From assembly GCA_003833135.1 (NCBI GenBank), contig QZLH01000116.1:12686-24203 (forward strand): a DNA stretch of 11,518 nt, read 5' to 3'. The notes under the pieces are model-generated. The model saw only the letters and a program-made list of their open reading frames with translations, was not told the DNA's origin and did not search any database. Of this stretch, positions 1-7,566 are shown in pieces (position 1 is the stretch's first letter; each line of letters starts with the position of its first letter). The stretch is from Oehlia diaphana. Its lineage: Eukaryota; Glomeromycota; Glomeromycetes; Glomerales; Glomeraceae. Position numbers and translations under genes: made by a program.

Positions 1-361
1 GGAAAAGTGATGGGCAGTGATGGGAAAAAAGAAGTGGTTATTACCGTTACTTTTGAATATTAATTAAAAATTTTTTTTTTATTTTTTATTAAATTAGAGT
101 TACATAAATATGTAATACATATTTAATTTAGATTTGTGTAATGTTAATCTTACTAAAATATTGAATTTTTATAAAAATCTTAATTTAGCTAATTCCAAAA
201 ATCGGCATAGATGTACATTTTAGCTAAATTTTGATATGAATATTAAACATTTGTCGTACAAAATAAAAAATTTCTTGCTGATGTTATACATTTGGGCAAA
301 AATTTTTTGTACATTTTGACAATTTCTTAGACAAAGTTCACTATGTAAAAATTGTTCATAT
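1..361. other. AT-rich non-coding stretch downstream of the integrase relic
   Basis: No open frame of note was seen on either strand. The stretch starts with two copies of AGTGATGGG about 10 bp apart and then becomes A/T homopolymer-rich. At about 253-335 an imperfect inverted repeat is visible: TTGTCGTACAAAAT on one side, and TTTTTTGTACATTTTGACAA read inverted on the other. On the minus strand this is where the C-terminal part of the integrase would continue, but no matching coding frame was recognised. Confidence 0.6.
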
Positions 362-1194
362 TTAGGGGTCATCAGGACGCTTAGATTTTGTAAATGGTCT
401 GAGCTCGACCTTCTCTAATAAAATAGCCACCGAAGGCACTAATCTCCATTTTGAAGAACCTGGTTCTCTAATAAGATGTGTAGAATAGTTATTTAGATAA
501 TCAATAGCTTTTGATAAATACCTAACCCATGCTCTTATTAATTTTGAATCAGAAGATATAAACTCAACAGCATACTGGATCTTATATAGAATTTTCGAGA
601 GTGTCTGATTGAAATGCTTTATAATTGCAGTTTCACGATGGCTATATGAGCCAATTACTCGAATAATTATATTATGCTCTTGTATTAAACAGGAAGTCTC
701 TCCCATCCATTCTCTTCCATTATCACATTGTAGAAACTTTGGCTAGGCTAATGAATTATTTCGACTTTCATATATTCTTCTAAACCCGTAGTAATTTCAT
801 GAGTACTCTTTGACTTGAGTGGAACTGAAGCTTTAAATCTTGAGACGCAATCTATTAGATTAAGTACTACTTTATAAGTCTTACCTCTGTAATGATTATA
901 GGTCAGAAATAATATATCACATTAATGGACACAATTTGGTCATGTTATTCACCCATAGCTGAATTTTGGAATATGCTTAGAAGGGTACTTATAAATCTGG
1001 TATAATTCTTGTTGATTCAACCATTCTTCTACAGCTTGAAGACTGAACTGGTACCCCTCTTTTTTACATGCGTTTCTTAGGAATTTAGGGTTAGAAAAAT
1101 ATCCAGTAAATTGATAATATACCTCTCGTAAAATAAAATTACATTTTATACTACAAGCTTCATCGGAATCTATTAAAATTTGTGGTTGGCTCAT
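362..1194 (-). pseudogene. Decayed DDE integrase/transposase (Polinton- or Ginger-like), inactivated
   Basis: This is a relic of an rve-fold integrase of the kind carried by large eukaryotic DNA transposons; such enzymes join element ends to target DNA in the nucleus. The first 81 codons (1194 to 949) carry an N-terminal HTH/zinc-type segment with the pattern YYQFTGYFSNPKFL, then VEEWLNQQELYQIYK, typical of integrase N-termini. The core follows in the same frame: first catalytic Asp at 916-918, then the LIDCVSRFKA strand. In-frame stops occur at 949-951, 940-942 and 922-924. Near 741-750 a tandem 5-bp duplication (GGCTA twice on plus) shifts the frame. The frame resumes with QCDNGREWMG, second Asp at 722-724. 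The third catalytic residue, expected as Glu in the IIKHFN segment about 35 residues on, is Lys (617-619). The C-terminus ends at 362 and looks truncated. Being catalytically dead and broken, it cannot work. The superfamily is uncertain; that it is a DDE integrase is fairly sure. Confidence 0.8.
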
Positions 1195-1224
1195 TCTGAT
1201 TCTCTTTTATAATTACAAAAAAGA

Positions 1225-1981
1225 ATGGCATTTTGGAGGCCTCATCCAAAGCAGAGAAAAACATGTAAAGAATATAAAACTGAGCTGAAAGATGAGAACT
1301 ACTATTTTTATAGTGAATTGTAAACAGAAGTTGATAGTAATCGCAAAAATGAAAAGTAGATCAAGGAGCTGGAACATGAATATGTCCATTATGAATATGA
1401 AATCTAAACTCTTAACAGTAAGATAGAACATCTTATAAATGCTTTGAAAGAGGAGATAGCAGAGCTAAAATCTCTACCTAAAAAAACAACTATATCAAGC
1501 TAAAAAGGATATTCGTAATAATGAAAAACATATTTTTAATATAGAAAGTCAGTTAGTAGATTCTGAGAGACAGGTAGAGAAATTGCGATGTCAGATCAAA
1601 AGTATTTCATCCCAAAAAAATTCACCTGAATGAGGGAATTCTACAGACTTATATAATTCTGATGATAATATGGCAATAATTGCTGAGTTGGTAGATGTCA
1701 TAGATGGCTTTATGAATAATAGGGCAATAGTCAGAGATATCCTGATAGGTCAAATAAAAGGTGCAATAAAGCAAATTTGCATAAAAAATAATAATCTGCA
1801 ATGGAATTTAAGAGAAGTAAGGTGAGCTCATACTCAATTGCAAACTGATTTAGGTCAGGAGCAGAGAAGGCGCTATAATGCAGAGGCTGAGCGTAATAAT
1901 GAAATTATCTGAAGGCAAAATACTGAAAGGGTGATGGGTAATGTTATTAGTGATCTTTATTAGTTATGAACTAATGGCCGA
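1225..1981 (+). pseudogene. Decayed coiled-coil protein gene, function unknown
   Basis: From an ATG at 1225 (MAFWRPHPKQRK...) a charged, Glu/Lys/Gln/Asn-rich frame runs rightward with coiled-coil character (for example IKELEHEY, IEHLINALKEEIAELK). It is broken by TAA at 1321, TAG at 1357, TAA at 1405 and TAA at 1501. The frame shifts by one base around the A-run at 1480-1486. The new frame (1502 on) continues with IESQLVDSERQVEKLRCQIKSISS, is broken by TGA at 1631, and carries on through AIIAELVDVIDGF and QEQRRRYNAEAERNNE with further TGA and TAG stops to about 1981. Most stops replace what would be CAA, CAG or CGA codons. It starts 30 bp from the divergent integrase relic. Coiled-coil proteins of this style are common in Glomeromycotina genomes, but that is a recollection of style, not a match. 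No function is assigned. Confidence 0.55.
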
Positions 1982-1988
1982 AACTAGA

Positions 1989-2760
1989 TTAATAGAATGC
2001 TAGATAGGATAGTAAGAAAGCAAACCTGTATAGGTATGCTGGTACAAAAAAAATTTGCCTTACAATTATTGTATTAGTAAAAAGTGGTATCTGATACTTT
2101 CTTGCAACTTTATGATAATATGTACCTGTATCATCTGAAGCTGTTTCTATTATATATTCAGAATCAACTTTTGAATTGTAACTTGAGATGATATTGAGAA
2201 CAGTAAACCTTTCGTCTCTATTAGATGTGATAATATGGAGATACAGCTTTTTTCTGCATGGTAACCATGAATAGGATATGCCTTTATACATTCCATCTGG
2301 ATTAGATTTATGTTCGCAGTATCCTCCTACTATCTTTTTTGGTGAAAAGTATACTTTTTACTTTGTATCAGAATTTAGGAATGCTTGCATTGTTAGGAAC
2401 ACAAATATTGAAAAATACCTTAATACTAGTAATGGTAAGAATTGCTTTTTGGTCGTTAATGAGATATCCATAGAGGTAAAGAATATAATGGGGAATTTGA
2501 TTAATATATTCTTTAGCTTCTTCTACATCAGCTAGCATAAATGAAATATCTTGATGGTTTGCTATTTTGTTATTAAGAGTTGAAGTTGACCCCTTATCGT
2601 TTTTAAGAATTAAATCATCACGAGTTGGGATGCCCATCAAGTAATTCTCGCTACTAGAATATCTGATCACCTAACCTATTATTTTATCTTTTTTAGCCTC
2701 TGAGTGAAAAAGGGTGGTGGGCGCATCAGAAAGGAACTCTGAAAGCTCAGAATAGGTCAT
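1989..2760 (-). pseudogene. Decayed gene of unknown function
   Basis: On the minus strand an ATG at 2758-2760 opens MTYSELSEFLSDAPTTLFHS and reads into a TAG at 2671-2673. It continues in the same frame for 99 codons ([20 protein letters not shown], then [20 protein letters not shown]) to about 2368. A one-step frame change near 2330-2390 leads into [19 protein letters not shown] and [20 protein letters not shown], which run to a stop at 1989. The two halves are of one style: mixed hydrophobic and charged, with single cysteines and no membrane segment until a hydrophobic tail near 1989-2060. I do not recognise the family. It converges on the coiled-coil relic with 8 bp between them. It is read as one old gene with one nonsense and one frameshift change. 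The alternative is two short unrelated ORFs, which is less likely because the frames abut. Confidence 0.5.
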
Positions 2761-3115
2761 AGTATTTTTTCTCAAACAATTTAAGATAATTTATAATTAT
2801 ACCAAAACTCAAGGTATATTATTCATAAGAAAAAAGTTTAAAATGAAAATAATTCCCTGATATTATTAATAGATATATATAAATAGAAGGTGAAAAAAGG
2901 TGATGTGATCTTAGAAGGATCCATCCTGGAATTTTTATTATTGTCCATATATTCTTAGGATTGGAAAGAGTGCAATCAGAGATGCTATGATCCAGATAGA
3001 TGTAAAGTTCATAGGAATTCTAGGCAAGTTCCTTGCAAAGAAAAAGAATGCAATAAATAGACTTATTTCACATACGAATATTGCGATACGCATGCAAAAA
3101 AATATAGATCAAAGA

Positions 3116-3123
3116 AACATTAC
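3116..3123. repeat. Left target-site duplication of the hAT-like element
   Basis: AACATTAC lies immediately before the left terminal inverted repeat. It pairs with AATACTAC at 4621-4628, immediately after the right end. Six of eight bases match, and the two differences are both C/T transitions, as expected of an old 8-bp duplication. Eight base pairs is the size known for hAT transposons. Confidence 0.65.
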
Positions 3124-4620
3124 TAGAGCTTCGAACAGGTCAGGTCAAATCAAGTCAACTGGCTAACCTGACCTGAAACTTTTTTTCAGATCGAATCAGG
3201 TCAGATGACCTGAACCAAACTGTACTAACCTGATCTGACCTGTTTGATCTGAATAAATCAGATCAGTTGGTTAACCTGATTTTTTTAGGAAGGGTAATTA
3301 TTCATAAATAAATGCCAGATTGGTTTTTTTTCATAAATAAAAGGAATAAAATGTCACAAACTGGCATTTTTAATAAATAAAATGAAAAAACGCCAGAATG
3401 GCATTTTTCTCATAAATAAATATGAAAAAATGCTATAAACTAGCATTTTTCATAAATAAAAGTAAAAAAATGCCAGAATGGCATTTTTTCTCATAAATAA
3501 ATATAAAAAAATGCCATAAACTGGCATTTTTCATAAATAAAAGTGAAAAAATGCCAGAATGGTATTTTTTCTCATATCTAAATATGAAAAATGCCATAAA
3601 CTGGCATTTTTCATAAATAAAAGTGAAAAAATGCCAGAATGGTGTTTTTTCTCATAAATAAATATGAAAAAATGCCATATACTGACATTTTTTATAAAAA
3701 AAGTGAAAAATGCTAAAATGGCATTTTTTCTCATAAATAAATATGAAAAAATGCCATAAACTGGCATTTTTCATAAATAAAAGTGAAAAAATGCTGAAAT
3801 GGCATTTTTTCTCATAAATAAAAGTGAAAAAATGCCAGAATGGCATTTTTCTTATAAATAAATATGAAAAATGCCATAAACTGGCATTTTTCATAAATAA
3901 AAGTGAAAAAATGTCAAAATGGCGTTTTTTCTCATAAATAAATATGAAAAAATGCCATAAACTGGCATTTTTTATAAAAAAAGTGAAAAAACACTGAAAT
4001 GGCATTTTTTCTCATAAGTAAATATGTAAAAATGCCATAAACTGGCATTTTTCATAAACAAAAGTGAAAAAATGCTAGAATGGCATTTTTTCTCATAAAT
4101 AAATATGAAAAAATGCCATAAACTGGCATTTTTCATAAAAAAAGTGAAAAAATGCCAGAATGGCATTTTTCTCATAAATAAATATGAAAAAATGCCATAA
4201 ACTGGCATTTTTCATAAAAAAAGTGAAAAAATGCCAGAATGGCGTTTTTCTCATAAATAAATATGAAAAAATGCTATAAACTGGTATTTTTTATAAATAA
4301 AAGTGAAAAAACGCTGGCATTTTTCTCATAAGCAAATATGAAAAAATACCATAAACTGGCATTTTTCATAAAAAAAGTGAAAAAATGCCAGAATGGCGTT
4401 TTTTCTCATAAATAAATATAAAAAAATGCCATAAACTGGCATTTTTCATAAATTAAAAGTGAAAACCCACGTTTTTTATTTTCAGGTTAATAGGTTAACC
4501 AGGTCAGATTGAAGCTTTAACCTGACCTGATACTAGATCATGGATTTGATAACCTGACCTGATTATTTCAGGTTAACCTGATCAGGTTACCTAAAATCAT
4601 CTGACCTGTTCAGAGCACTA
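3124..4620. mobile_element. Non-autonomous hAT-like element filled with satellite DNA
   Basis: The element is 1497 bp and encodes no transposase. Its ends are inverted: TAGAGCTTCGAACAGG on the left and, read inverted, TAGTGCTCTGAACAGG on the right (13 of 16 match). Inside each end is a zone of about 160 bp (3131-3290 and about 4463-4615) crowded with AGGTCAGG/CCTGACCT and GGTTAACC motifs in both orientations. Clustered subterminal motifs are a known trait of hAT transposase binding zones. The middle (3298-4462) is an 80-bp satellite. The flanks carry an 8-bp target duplication, and the interrupted reading frame resumes beyond it. Any movement would have needed a transposase supplied elsewhere. 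The hAT assignment rests on duplication length, TAG ends and subterminal motifs, not on protein. Confidence 0.7.
3298..4462. repeat. 80-bp satellite array made of paired palindromes
   Basis: About 14 tandem units occur with a period near 80 bp; for example, the same motif starts at 3511, 3591, 4032, 4112 and 4192. Each unit has two hairpin-forming halves: AAAATGCCA-GAA-TGGCATTTT (3-base loop) and AAAATGCCA-TAAAC-TGGCATTTT (5-base loop). They are separated by linkers such as TCATAAATAAATATG and TCATAAATAAAAGTG. The two halves alternate strictly except near 3790-3840, where two GAA-type halves are adjacent. Many units carry paired or compensating changes (GCCATAAACTGGC against GCTATAAACTAGC at about 3431). 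Minus-strand ORFs here (rich in FF, YEKK and WHF) are by-products of the repeat. Confidence 0.95.
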
Positions 4621-4628
4621 AATACTAC
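4621..4628. repeat. Right target-site duplication of the hAT-like element
   Basis: AATACTAC directly follows the right end (CTA at 4618-4620). It is the partner of AACATTAC at 3116-3123, with two transition differences. Confidence 0.65.
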
Positions 4629-4696
4629 CATTGGAAAAAGCTGGCTAAGCTGACTTCGATGCAGGTAATGGTAGGTAATTTAGAGGTAAACAAAAA

Positions 4697-4725
4697 TGAT
4701 ACAACTTGATGGGTGGGTTGTATCA
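4697..4725. repeat. Short perfect hairpin
   Basis: TGATACAAC and GTTGTATCA form a perfect 9-bp stem around an 11-base loop. It lies just downstream of the putative zinc-protein exon and before the TTGTCCTAG element. There is no T-run, so it is not a Pol III type terminator. Its role is unknown. Confidence 0.5.
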
Positions 4726-4736
4726 CTAAAAAATCT

Positions 4737-5127
4737 GTCCTAGTTTTTTAGAACAAGCTAGAACAGAAACTAGGACGGAAAAATATAGCTAAATGGTATT
4801 TTTAAGCCAAATGAAAAGGAATTTGAATATTCATTTCAGTTGTCCTAGTTGTCCTAGAAAAAATTGAGATTTGTAGCTTTTTTTACTTTTTTTTCTATAG
4901 GCATATCCTGGCATATATCACATGTATATATCAAAAGTATATCATAGAAAAAGTTTTGAAAATTTTCTAAAAACTTTACTTTTAACTAGAACAACTAGGA
5001 CAACTAGGATGTAATATAAAAGAACAAGATAAATCAGAGAAAGAAACTCTTCTTCTATATTGAAATCCATTCTAGTTCCTGTCCTAGTTTTCAAAATAAT
5101 CAGAACAATTAGAACAAGAACTAGGAC
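4737..5127. mobile_element. Inverted-repeat element built on the 9-mer TTGTCCTAG
   Basis: The stretch is symmetrical about a centre near 4930. GTCCTAGTT at 4737-4745 is mirrored by AACTAGGAC at 5119-5127. TTGTCCTAG twice in tandem (4840-4857) is mirrored by the tandem block at 4986-5012 (CTAGAACAA, CTAGGACAA, CTAGGATGT). Each end is itself a hairpin, GTCCTAGTT...AACTAGGAC at 4737-4776 and again at 5081-5127. No convincing target duplication was found because the flanks are A-runs. No transposase is present. A miniature inverted-repeat transposon or foldback element fits best. The Val/Leu-rich minus-strand ORF across 4942-5148 reflects the repeat and is not a gene. Confidence 0.6.
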
Positions 5128-5220
5128 AAAAAAAAATAACATATACACTGCCTCAACCCAGTTTAAACTATGATCGGGTCTTGAAAGTGTCTAGAACTGA
5201 AGATGCAGAATAATAATAAT

Positions 5221-5829
5221 AATATCAGCCAGTACTATTTTTTATCATAAATTCAGCCAGATCTTTGGATATAATAACTTAGCATTCAAACTAGTATATG
5301 AAACTGGTAAACTAATAGAACTATACTAGTTTTTTATTACTTCTATGGCATCTCTAAGATATTATCAGGGCGCCACTATGATATCAAATTAGATCTTAAA
5401 ATTATGGGTTCAAAAATTGGCCAGATTTATTATTGTTATAGTGTTAGTCAAACTAACTGAATTTGCTACTAAGTAACTATATGAGTGTTTCAGCATCAGA
5501 ATAGTATTACATGACTGGTGCAGTAAGGTGCAGTATAAATTCAGACCAGCATTATTATATAATTTTAACTAAATCTTTGGATATAATGATTCAACATCCA
5601 AGCTGCCATAAAAAATTGGCAAATTAACAGAACTACTTTAGCTTCCTGCCAGTTTCTTACTAGTTCTATGATAGCTTCAGGATACTATCAGGTCACTGTT
5701 ATGGTGCTAAGCTAGATTCTCAAATCACATGTCCAAAAGATCAGCCAAAATTATGGTATAGTGTCAGCCAAAATTAATTTACTGCACCATCCAATATAAT
5801 ATTTTTTTACTATATTTCAGCATTTTGAT
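5221..5829. repeat. Diverged tandem duplication, about 312 bp apart
   Basis: Two copies lie in direct orientation, about 5221-5505 and 5535-5829. Anchors: ATCTTTGGATATAAT at 5261 and 5573; TTCTATGGCATCTCTAAGATA matches TTCTATGATAGCTTCAGGATA about 320 bp on; TATAGTGTTAGTCAAA matches TATAGTGTCAGCCAAA; and CTATATGAGTGTTTCAGCAT matches CTATATTTCAGCAT. The second copy is bracketed by an 11-bp inverted pair, TGGTGCAGTAA at 5517-5527 and TTACTGCACCA at about 5779-5789. No long reading frame spans either copy. It may be part of a larger degenerate transposon; no ends or target duplication could be fixed. Confidence 0.65.
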
Positions 5830-5959
5830 GGATAACAAAATAGATAAAGAAGGAAAGCACTCTCAAATTCTTAACAAGCAACCAAAGAGGCACAGAATGG
5901 CACCAGACCTTCAACATAGAATTCAACAACCAATTAACCGTAGAATTCCAATATTATAA
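5828..5959 (+). CDS. 43-codon ORF, possible exon, unknown
   Basis: An ATG at 5828 opens MDNKIDKEGKHSQILNKQ, continues KRHRMAPDLQHRIQQPINRR and stops at TAA 5957-5959. The product is basic and Gln/Arg-rich, with no recognisable domain, signal or membrane segment. A credible 3' splice site (TTTTTACTATATTTCAG) ends at 5820, eight bases before the ATG, so this could be a final exon with a longer upstream part. Its base composition is less AT-biased than the DNA to its right. It abuts the end of the diverged duplication. A chance ORF is quite possible. Confidence 0.25.
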   Translation: MDNKIDKEGKHSQILNKQPKRHRMAPDLQHRIQQPINRRIPIL

Positions 5960-6030
5960 ATTATTTTAAAAAATGATTATTAATGCACAGAATTAAATAA
6001 AAATAGGTATATTTTAATTATTTAGATCAT

Positions 6031-6154
6031 TTAGTCATAAGTAGGTAACAGTTTAACAATAAGTAAATAATATTTATTTATATCGTTACCTACTTAAATA
6101 ACTTATTCTAAGCTATTATGACTAAATAATATAATTATATTATTTAGTCATAAA
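6031..6154. repeat. Foldback region with a 38-bp perfect palindrome
   Basis: TTTAGTCATA occurs at 6031-6040, inverted at 6118-6127, and again forward near 6144-6153. The outer pair continues into AAGTAGGTAAC (6040-6050) mirrored by GTTACCTACTT (6086-6096). Positions 6117-6154 form a perfect palindrome of 38 bp centred on TATAATTATA, so three arms of one motif could pair in alternative ways. This resembles the abutting ends of a small inverted-repeat element. No protein is encoded. Confidence 0.8.
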
Positions 6155-6159
6155 TGGCT

Positions 6160-7422
6160 TTTTATTTGAAACATGAAAAAATTATATCATTTAAATCAGT
6201 ATCATAGAATTACCATCTGGATTTATTAACAGATTTATCTGCCTAAAAATATTGGATACAGATATCTAACTCCAATTCAGATTAAAGGATCAATTCAGAT
6301 TTATCAGATTTAGGATCAGAATACTAGACTTAATACTAATATATATATTTTATACTAATTTTATACTAATTACAATTTTTATTTATATACTACTAATGAT
6401 AATATATTATTTCTTAAACTGTTTTGCAGCCAAATTTACCTGCAATTTTATTTTTTAATTAAAGATATCATACTTTTAAGTACTTTAAAATATTTTATTA
6501 CAATATTTTTGTAATAAATTCTATAGTATTTTCTAAGTAAAAATTGAAAAAAATTCAATTTAATTAATGATTTTTTAAAAGTAAATAATCAACAAATTAT
6601 AATAAATAGTAGTTAAATTTTTTAAATTAAAATATCTTTTTATCCATTAACCCTAGAAATATAAAATTACTACCATTTAATATGTCTTAATTAGAAGAAT
6701 CTGATAGTAATAAAATTGTTTTTCTACAAATATTATGTGACAGGATAACTTATAAAATCTAAAAATTTATAAATTAATATAACCTTTTATTTATCAATTT
6801 TAGAGTTATAATTTTAATACCATTAAATGCACCTTAATAAGAGGAATTTAACAAATATAATTTTATCTTTCTATAATCACTAGTTCTTAAGATACTTTAA
6901 AAATTCAAAAATTTTTAGTTTTATTCACTAAAAAAATTCAAGATGATTTTTATCATCAACTTTACAATGCATCTAATTTTTAATACAATAAACAAATAAA
7001 ATAAAGGTTAAATTTTAGCAAAATTATATCAAAATAACATTGAATGTTAAATTATTATATTGATCATAACTTAGCCTTATTTAGTAAAAAGAACTAAGAA
7101 TAATTATGAAAGATTAATATTTAAAATGTTTAAAAAAATATCAATTAAAACAAATGTAATATATTTAAAACTTATTTTATTTTAATGATTTTTGAGTTAA
7201 CATTAATGTCAATTTATAGAAAAATTAACTTTTTAGTAAATCAATTAAAGATATATTCTTATACTATGATTTTTTATTATAATTATACATGTTGATTATT
7301 AATAGTTAAGGACAATATTAAATCCTTATTATTTTTTACCTTACTTAAATTTTTAATGGTTTTTTTTTGTTTTAAAAAAAAATCAATTGTGAGGCAAGGA
7401 AATAAGATAAAAGGCTGAAATT
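6160..7422. other. Very AT-rich stretch without a recognisable gene
   Basis: No open frame of useful length was seen on either strand. Minor features are a repeated AATTCAGATT near 6277-6302, TTTTATACTAAT in tandem at about 6349-6372, and the diverged duplication at 6647-6920. Otherwise the stretch is runs of A and T. Confidence 0.6.
6647..6920. repeat. Diverged direct repeat, about 147 bp apart
   Basis: Two adjacent stretches resemble each other in direct orientation. ACCATTTAATATGTCTTAAT at 6672 matches ACCATTAAATGCACCTTAAT at 6819. This is followed in both by AAGAATCT/AGGAATTT-like sequence, then ATAAAATTGTTTTTCTA against ATAATTTTATCTTTCTA, then AAATCTAAAAATTTATAA against AAATTCAAAAATTTTTAG. 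AT-rich sequence inflates chance similarity, but the order of matches is collinear. Origin unknown. Confidence 0.4.
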
Positions 7423-7566
7423 TTATACAATTAATATCAACCCATTTGGCAACAAATCTGTAAAATTTGTAGCAATTTCAATCACTGGTTTCTCATTAAT
7501 TGCATTTTTTGTTCCGATTACTTTTTGCCAGCACTGTAGATCGTGAAATTTCAATGATTCTACGTC
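7423..7566 (-). CDS. Possible terminal exon on the minus strand, unknown product
   Basis: After a candidate 3' splice site (ACATGTAG, AG at 7567-7568) 47 codons run open to TAA at 7423-7425: DVESLKFHDLQCWQKVIG, then EKPVIEIATNFTDLLPNG. Codon use and composition look more gene-like than the flanks. A donor (GTAATT) at 7639-7634 would make a 73-nt intron, the same size class as the introns of the bZIP gene in this window, and would join in frame to VKGLIDIIPKL just upstream. Beyond that, the upstream sequence becomes the AAAT microsatellite, so any earlier exons are lost or disrupted. I do not recognise the protein. It may be a gene relic or a chance frame; the opposite strand is open over much of the same patch. 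Confidence 0.25.
   Translation of the reverse strand, partial: DVESLKFHDLQCWQKVIGTKNAINEKPVIEIATNFTDLLPNGLILIV

Larger units (their letters stand above)
2959..4709 (+). pseudogene. Cys/His-rich gene relic split by the 1.5-kb element
   Basis: After a good 3' splice site (pyrimidine-rich tract ending TTCTTAG at 2952-2958) a frame opens with DWKECNQRCYDPDRCKVH. It contains Cys and His in pairs that could bind zinc: C-x3-C-x5-C-x2-H, then C-x4-C, then C-x2-H. A TAG at 3058-3060 sits where Trp (TGG) would fit. The frame reaches HAKKYRSKKHY at 3123. The next codon, TAG, is the first three bases of the inserted element at 3124. If the element and one target copy are removed, the frame continues at 4629 with HWKKLAKLTSMQ and runs open to a TGA at 4707-4709. 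A possible splice donor (CAG then GTAATG) lies at 4665. The upstream exon was not found. The zinc-binding role is inferred from the Cys/His pattern only. Confidence 0.5.

Noticed and set aside
1213..1431. Minus-strand hydrophobic ORF of 72 codons
   Set aside because: Antisense shadow of the plus-strand coiled-coil relic, whose frame makes better protein sense.
2278..2535. Plus-strand ORF of 85 codons
   Set aside because: Antisense of the minus-strand unknown relic, whose two halves read as one protein in that direction.
2902..3180. Alternative open frame (WNFYYCPYILRIGKSAIRD) overlapping the Cys/His-rich exon
   Set aside because: It is open for about 85 codons but runs into the element's repeats, whereas the other frame has ordered Cys/His pairs, a splice acceptor and continuation beyond the target duplication.
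3531..4208. Three overlapping minus-strand ORFs rich in FF, YEKK and WHF
   Set aside because: They lie wholly in the satellite and repeat with its 80-bp period; they are translations of the repeat, not genes.
3298..4462. CRISPR-like array
   Set aside because: Repeats and spacers are both conserved, the units are paired palindromes, and the genome is eukaryotic.
3131..4615. AGGTCA motifs as nuclear-receptor half sites
   Set aside because: The window looks fungal, where such receptors are absent; the motifs are confined to the ends of the mobile element.
4942..5148. 68-codon minus-strand Val/Leu/Ile-rich ORF resembling a membrane protein
   Set aside because: It spans the mirrored TTGTCCTAG blocks; its hydrophobic repeats (LVVLVVLV) come from the 9-mer and AT bias.
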